A program made the translations under genes and the position numbers. Below, piece after piece: positions 59,636-64,000 of a DNA stretch of 64,000 bases; position 1 is the first letter of the stretch, and every line of letters begins with the position of its first letter. The stretch is from Bacillus sp. B1-b2 (GTDB taxonomy: Bacteria > Bacillota > Bacilli > Bacillales > Cytobacillaceae), in assembly GCF_009183415.1 (NCBI RefSeq), contig NZ_WEHU01000012.1, positions 62,001 to 126,000 of the forward strand. The letters run 5' to 3'. The notes under the pieces were generated by a model, which was not told where the DNA came from, ran no database searches, and saw only the letters and a program-made list of their open reading frames with translations.

Positions 59636-59647
59636 GTGTACGTTCAC
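59636..59647 (+). promoter_or_regulatory. LacI-type operator, site 2
   Basis: GTGTACGTTCAC is a near-perfect palindrome (10 of 12) about 85 bp before the start of the binding-protein gene. A LacI-family gene lies at the end of the same cluster. Confidence 0.45.
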
Positions 59648-59732
59648 AATTACATAATAGTAAAGAAAGGAGCCATTTAGCAATTAAAGGAAGGGAAGGA
59701 CAATAATAAACATTAAATTGGGGGTAAGTAAG

Positions 59733-61337
59733 TTGAAAAAGTATTTATATGGTGCACTATCTTTTTCGCTAGTTATAGGTATTCTTGCTGGATGTAAAGA
59801 TAATAGTGAAGAAACAACAGTAACAGAAGATGGTAAACAAAAGCTAACAGCAATCATCACCAAACATCCTTTAACCCAAGATGTGACTAAAATGGAATGG
59901 CTCAACAAGCTAGAAGATGAATTAAACATAGAGATAGAATGGCAAGAAGTGACAGCAGATTGGGATCAGAAGAAAGGTACTTTACTAGCTGGAGGAGATA
60001 TTCCGGATTTAATTATTGGACCTAATGCTATAACAGATGCAGATATTGTTCAATTTCCTGGATTATTTGAGGATTTATCCGATGATCTTGATGCACTTTC
60101 TAATGTAGAAGGAATGTTTGAAGCAAAGCCTGATACAAAGGCAATGGCAACACAAACAGATGGAACCATTTATGGACTCCCAAAATATCAACGATTTTGG
60201 CCAGCAACTGCTACAAGGCAATTTATTAATAAACAATGGTTAGATAATCTTGGTTTAGAAGAACCTACAACTTGGGATGAATTATATACAGTATTAAAAG
60301 CATTTAAAGAGGAAGATGCAAATGGTAATGGTGATAAAGATGATGAAATTCCAATGGACTTTTCACCAGTTGGAACAGGCGGATTTGGTTACTTTCAGCC
60401 AAATGTTCTTTTAGGTAGCTTTGGAATAAATGTATCTGATGGAAGTGGTCAAGGTTATTATGTAGAAGATGGAGAAGTGAAGAGCTATTTAGTAGATGAA
60501 AGATATAAGGAATTTGTTGAATTCTTAAATAAATGCTATGCTGCAGGACTTATTAATAAAGAGGTATTTACACAGGATTATACTAAATATCAATCAGTTG
60601 CTCGTGGAGAAGGGGATATTGCTAAGGTTGGTTATACGTATGGTTGGGAATTAACGGATAGGTTTGGAAATGAGATTTCTCCACAATATACTTCATTAGC
60701 ACCGTTAAAGGTTACTAGTGATTCAACTGCTACAGTAACCTGGGCATATGATTATAATAATTTAAATTATGGAATGAACATGATTACTGTCTCTTCACAG
60801 ACAAAAAATAAAGAAGCAGCATTGAAGTTTGTAAACGCTTTATATGATTCGGAGGTTAGTATGCAAGTATTATTCGGATCATTAGGTACCAATATTGAAG
60901 ATAATGGAGATGGAACCTATAAAGTACTACCTCCAGCCGATGAAAAAATGGATCCGGGAACATGGAAATGGACATCCACATTTGCGGACAATGGACCAAT
61001 GTATATTCCGGATGACTTACAACTTGAATTAGGAACAGATATGCAATCTGTGGGAGAGCAAACAGAAGTATTTATGCCAAGCATTGAAGCAATTGATCAA
61101 GAAAATGACTTATTCCCGGGAATGTTTATTAAATACAGTAAAGAAGATAATTCTAAATTAAGTCTCAATAATACAAACTTAATGAATCTTTCCATGGCAA
61201 AATTCTCTCAGTGGGTTACAAAAGGCGGTATTGAAAAAGAATGGGATGAGTATGTAGAAAATGCGGAGAAAACGGGATTGCCTGAAAATCTAGAAATTAT
61301 GCAAAAATATTACGATGATTATAAAAGCAAGCAGTAA
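59733..61337 (+). CDS. Sugar ABC transporter substrate-binding lipoprotein (LplA-like)
   Basis: Extracellular type 1 solute-binding protein of 534 aa, lipid-anchored (lipobox ILAGC, Cys20). The large size and the KHPLTQD, GGDIPDLIIGP and YGLPKYQRFWPA segments fit the LplA/YtcQ group, which captures oligosaccharides such as pectin or rhamnogalacturonan fragments. TTG 59733 with GGGGGT 7 nt upstream is the start; TTG 59718 overlaps that RBS. Two permease genes follow. No ATPase gene is present, as is usual for this group, which shares MsmX-like ATPases. Confidence 0.9.
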   Translation: MKKYLYGALSFSLVIGILAGCKDNSEETTVTEDGKQKLTAIITKHPLTQDVTKMEWLNKLEDELNIEIEWQEVTADWDQKKGTLLAGGDIPDLIIGPNAITDADIVQFPGLFEDLSDDLDALSNVEGMFEAKPDTKAMATQTDGTIYGLPKYQRFWPATATRQFINKQWLDNLGLEEPTTWDELYTVLKAFKEEDANGNGDKDDEIPMDFSPVGTGGFGYFQPNVLLGSFGINVSDGSGQGYYVEDGEVKSYLVDERYKEFVEFLNKCYAAGLINKEVFTQDYTKYQSVARGEGDIAKVGYTYGWELTDRFGNEISPQYTSLAPLKVTSDSTATVTWAYDYNNLNYGMNMITVSSQTKNKEAALKFVNALYDSEVSMQVLFGSLGTNIEDNGDGTYKVLPPADEKMDPGTWKWTSTFADNGPMYIPDDLQLELGTDMQSVGEQTEVFMPSIEAIDQENDLFPGMFIKYSKEDNSKLSLNNTNLMNLSMAKFSQWVTKGGIEKEWDEYVENAEKTGLPENLEIMQKYYDDYKSKQ

Positions 61338-61411
61338 ATAACTACTAGGTGGGATGCTAATCTCTAAAGAAAAAGAACAGGATTAGCATCTCCAAAAAGG
61401 GAGGTAGAACA

Positions 61412-62383
61412 ATGGCTGTTACAAATACAAAATCAGAAAAAGTAGATTTAAAGTATTCGAGTGCACCGAAACCAAAGAAAGTAAAGGGTTTTACTCGTTC
61501 CATAAAACGAGATTATCAGCTTTGGATTATGATTTTACCTGCCATAATTGTTATCTTTCTATTTAACTATATTCCTATGTACGGGGTACAGCTTGCCTTT
61601 CGTGAATATGATTTTACGAAAGGATTAACTGGCGGAGAATGGGTAGGATTACATTATTTTAAAGAATTCATCAATAGTTATATGTTTGCTGATCTAATGA
61701 AGAATACGATTGTGATCAGCTTAGCAACTATTATCTTCGGCTTTCCTGCTCCTATCATTTTAGCATTAATTATTAATCAGGTTGTCTGGAAAAGATGGAA
61801 GAAAGCCATTCAAACTACGGTTTATCTACCCCATTTTATTTCTCTAGTAGTAATGGTTGGAATGATTAATGTACTTTTATCTCCTAACTCTGGTGTAGTA
61901 GGACATATTGCTAGCTCACTAGGTTTTGATATTAACCTGCTTGCCTCGGAAAGTGCATTTGTTCCTGTTTATGTATTATCCGATATTTGGCAGCATGCAG
62001 GCTGGAACAGTATTATCTATTTAGCTGCACTTGCTAGTGTAGATACCCAATTGTATGATTCTGCTAAAATTGACGGAGCAAGCAGATGGCAAGTGATACG
62101 GTATGTGGATATACCAGCTATCGTTCCAACGATGATTATATTGTTTATCCTTAGTATGGGAAATATTTTAAATACTGGCTTTGAGAAAATATTCTTAATG
62201 CAAAATCCTCTTAATTTACCTGTATCAGAAGTAATTGCGACATATGTATATAAGATTGGTATTATCTCTAATCAATTTAGTTACTCTGCCGCAATTGGAT
62301 TGTTTAATACACTGATCAACTTTATCTTTTTACTAATGATGAACTATATAGCGAAAAAGACTTCTAATATTAGTTTATGGTAA
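61412..62383 (+). CDS. Sugar ABC transporter permease (LplB/YtcP-type, first)
   Basis: CUT1 membrane permease of 323 aa with six helices (about 37-320). The EAA loop is seen as YDSAKIDGASRWQVIRYVDIP near residue 220. A hydrophilic N-terminus (1-30) precedes RDYQLWIMILPA, typical of LplB. ATG 61412 has RBS GGGAGG. It is co-transcribed with its partner permease 34 bp downstream. Confidence 0.92.
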   Translation: MAVTNTKSEKVDLKYSSAPKPKKVKGFTRSIKRDYQLWIMILPAIIVIFLFNYIPMYGVQLAFREYDFTKGLTGGEWVGLHYFKEFINSYMFADLMKNTIVISLATIIFGFPAPIILALIINQVVWKRWKKAIQTTVYLPHFISLVVMVGMINVLLSPNSGVVGHIASSLGFDINLLASESAFVPVYVLSDIWQHAGWNSIIYLAALASVDTQLYDSAKIDGASRWQVIRYVDIPAIVPTMIILFILSMGNILNTGFEKIFLMQNPLNLPVSEVIATYVYKIGIISNQFSYSAAIGLFNTLINFIFLLMMNYIAKKTSNISLW

Positions 62384-62417
62384 ACAATAAAATAGTGAGT
62401 GTTGGGAGGGAAGTAGA

Positions 62418-63320
62418 ATGAGACTTCTTAGCTTAAAAGGAAAATCTACGTCTGATTTTATATTTGATTTGGTTATTTTTATTCTTTGTGTCTTTATTGT
62501 CCTCATCATTGCTTATCCGCTGTATTTTATCGTCATTGCTTCCGTTAGTGATTCAACCTTAGTAGCCACTGGACAGGTTACATTATATCCTAAAGGATTT
62601 AGTTTATTTGGTTATACGGAGATTTTCCAAGATAGTCGAATATGGATTGGTTATAGAAATACAATAATCTATACCATTGTAGGTACAGCTGTTAACTTGT
62701 TATTAACCTTGCCGGCAGCATATGTATTGTCACGCAAAGAATTTAAAGCTAGAAGGTATCTGATGTTTTTCTTTGTTTTTACGATGTTCTTTAATGGAGG
62801 ATTAATTCCTACCTACCTTTTAATGAAAGAAATTAACTTAATCAATAATATGTGGGTTTTCATCATTCCATTTTCTGTTAATGTTTTTAATCTGATTATT
62901 ACTAGAACCTTTTTTGAAAGCTCTTTGCCTAAAGAACTATTTGAAGCTGCACAAATGGATGGCTGCTCGCATTTTCAGTTCTTTGGAAAAATTGCCTTTC
63001 CTTTATCAAAGGCTGTTATATCTGTAATAGGCTTGTATTATCTAGTTGGCCACTGGAATGATTTTTTCACTGGTTTGATCTATATAAGAGATTATAGCCT
63101 ACAGCCATTGCAAATTGTATTGCGTGATATTCTCTTATCAAATCAGGTGTTTTCTGAAGGCGCAGGTTCTGGTGGTGCTGCGGGTGGATATGCACAGAAG
63201 TATGCAGATCAAATTAAGTATGGGGTAATTATTGTATCAACCCTTCCTATTCTCATTATTTATCCCTTTATTCAAAAGTACTTTGATAAGGGAGTAATGA
63301 TTGGGTCTGTGAAAGGATAA
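62418..63320 (+). CDS. Sugar ABC transporter permease (LplC-type, second)
   Basis: CUT1 permease of 300 aa and six helices. The EAA loop ELFEAAQMDGCSHFQFFGKIAFP lies near residue 175, and LVGHWNDFFTGLIYI follows. The C-terminus YPFIQKYFDKGVMIGSVKG is diagnostic for the LplC/YtcP group. ATG 62418 has RBS GGGAGGG. It forms the channel with the upstream permease. A LacI regulator gene follows. Confidence 0.92.
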   Translation: MRLLSLKGKSTSDFIFDLVIFILCVFIVLIIAYPLYFIVIASVSDSTLVATGQVTLYPKGFSLFGYTEIFQDSRIWIGYRNTIIYTIVGTAVNLLLTLPAAYVLSRKEFKARRYLMFFFVFTMFFNGGLIPTYLLMKEINLINNMWVFIIPFSVNVFNLIITRTFFESSLPKELFEAAQMDGCSHFQFFGKIAFPLSKAVISVIGLYYLVGHWNDFFTGLIYIRDYSLQPLQIVLRDILLSNQVFSEGAGSGGAAGGYAQKYADQIKYGVIIVSTLPILIIYPFIQKYFDKGVMIGSVKG

Positions 63321-63441
63321 ATAAGAACAAGTTTATTTGAGGATAGAAGAAGATGCTACTTGTTTGTAGTATGACTCTTCTATTTCCTCATATATATAGA
63401 AAAAAAGAAGAAAAAGTGATTTTAAAGGTTGGCGAATTTAA

Positions 63442-64000
63442 ATGAGAATAACAGTGAAGGATATTGCGAAATACTGTGGTGTATCTGCAGGAACAGTGGA
63501 TAGAGCGTTAAACAATCGTCCTGGCATTAAAGAAGCAACAAAGAAACGGATATTAGAAGCAGCAAAAGCCTTACATTATCGCCCTGATTTTACAGCAAGA
63601 AGTCTTGTTAAAGGTAAATCAATGACATTAGGGCTTGTTTTGTTTGATCTATATAATCGTTCCATTGCTCAACTATTAAATGCGGTTGAACGAAGGGCGA
63701 AGGAGCTTGGGTATTATGTCTACATTACACTAACGAATAAAAATCCAGTTAGTGAGAAGGAGTGTATAGAATATTTAGTTAATCATAAGGTAGATGGAAT
63801 TATCCTATTTACAGTGAATCAAGGAAAAGATTTTGAAGCCTATTTACATAGTTTATCCATACCAATTGTCACTATATTTAATTATATATCTGAAAGCTTT
63901 CAACACTTTGGAATCAACGAAAGAGAAGCCATGCGAATGGGAGTTCAATATTGTTTACAAAAAGGATATTCTTCTTATATTTACATATGTCCACCTCTAA
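63442..64000 (+). CDS. LacI-family regulator, 3' end cut by window
   Basis: The first 186 codons of a LacI/GalR-type repressor. The N-terminal HTH is VKDIAKYCGVSAGTVDRALN followed by the hinge ALHYRPDFTARSLVKG, then the start of the sugar-binding domain (MTLGLVLFDLYNRSIAQLL). ATG 63442 is preceded by AAAGGTTGG. The reading frame is open to the window end. It probably controls the ABC genes upstream, whose leader has two LacI-like palindromes, and perhaps hydrolase genes beyond the window. Confidence 0.88.
   Translation, partial: MRITVKDIAKYCGVSAGTVDRALNNRPGIKEATKKRILEAAKALHYRPDFTARSLVKGKSMTLGLVLFDLYNRSIAQLLNAVERRAKELGYYVYITLTNKNPVSEKECIEYLVNHKVDGIILFTVNQGKDFEAYLHSLSIPIVTIFNYISESFQHFGINEREAMRMGVQYCLQKGYSSYIYICPPL

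Overview
The window is low-GC DNA from a spore-forming member of the Bacillaceae (Bacillus in the broad sense). The evidence is a cotB/cotH/cotG spore-coat locus with sigma-K-like promoters, Bacillus-type RAT/terminator antitermination switches, CcpA-type cre sites, AGGAGG-like ribosome binding sites with many GTG/TTG starts, and an LPxTG surface protein. No rRNA, tRNA or CRISPR array was seen. The species cannot be fixed from the sequence.

Layout. 1-2.7 kb: L-lactate permease (5' end cut by the window) and L-lactate dehydrogenase. 2.8-6 kb: a frameshifted 5TM-sensor histidine kinase, an SDR dehydrogenase and a HAD phosphatase. 6-27.5 kb: a carbohydrate-uptake island with four EIIBCA phosphotransferase permeases, two BglG/LicT antiterminators, a ROK regulator, an RpiR regulator, a 6-phospho-beta-glucosidase and UDP-glucose dehydrogenase. 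27.8-29.2 kb: an ArsB-type membrane protein preceded by a short leader ORF. 29.5-34.5 kb: spore coat genes. 34.9-39.8 kb: a TetR/multidrug MFS pair and a polar amino-acid ABC transporter with fused binding protein and permease. 40-54 kb: alanine symporter, orphan sigma factor, several oxidoreductases, LCP cell-wall ligase, mutarotase, a GGDEF/EAL protein, small membrane proteins, pseudogene traces and dispersed repeats. 54.7-59.2 kb: a giant cell-wall-anchored M6 (InhA-like) metalloprotease. 59.7-64 kb: a CUT1 sugar ABC transporter and a LacI regulator cut by the window end.

The most interesting part is 12.7-21.2 kb. A PTS permease, a cytoplasmic Cys-type sulfatase, two unrelated sulfatase-maturing enzymes (radical-SAM anSME and oxygen-dependent FGE) and a pair of CHR (chromate/sulfate) transporter halves are grouped with an RpiR regulator. 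The PTS and sulfatase promoters both carry a TTCCCAA direct repeat with 20-bp spacing, placed exactly 64 and 44 bp upstream of a TATAAT box. The anSME promoter carries an FNR-like box, while the FGE is co-transcribed with the CHR pair behind a perfect palindrome. I read this as a sulfated-sugar system: import and phosphorylation, desulfation in the cytoplasm, sulfate disposal by CHR, and oxygen-dependent choice of the maturase. The grouping and the DNA motifs are seen directly; the pathway is inference.

The beta-glucoside modules (6-11 kb and 23-27.5 kb) share another logic: promoter, overlapping cre site, RAT and terminator ahead of the antiterminator or PTS gene, so transcription needs inducer and absence of preferred sugar.
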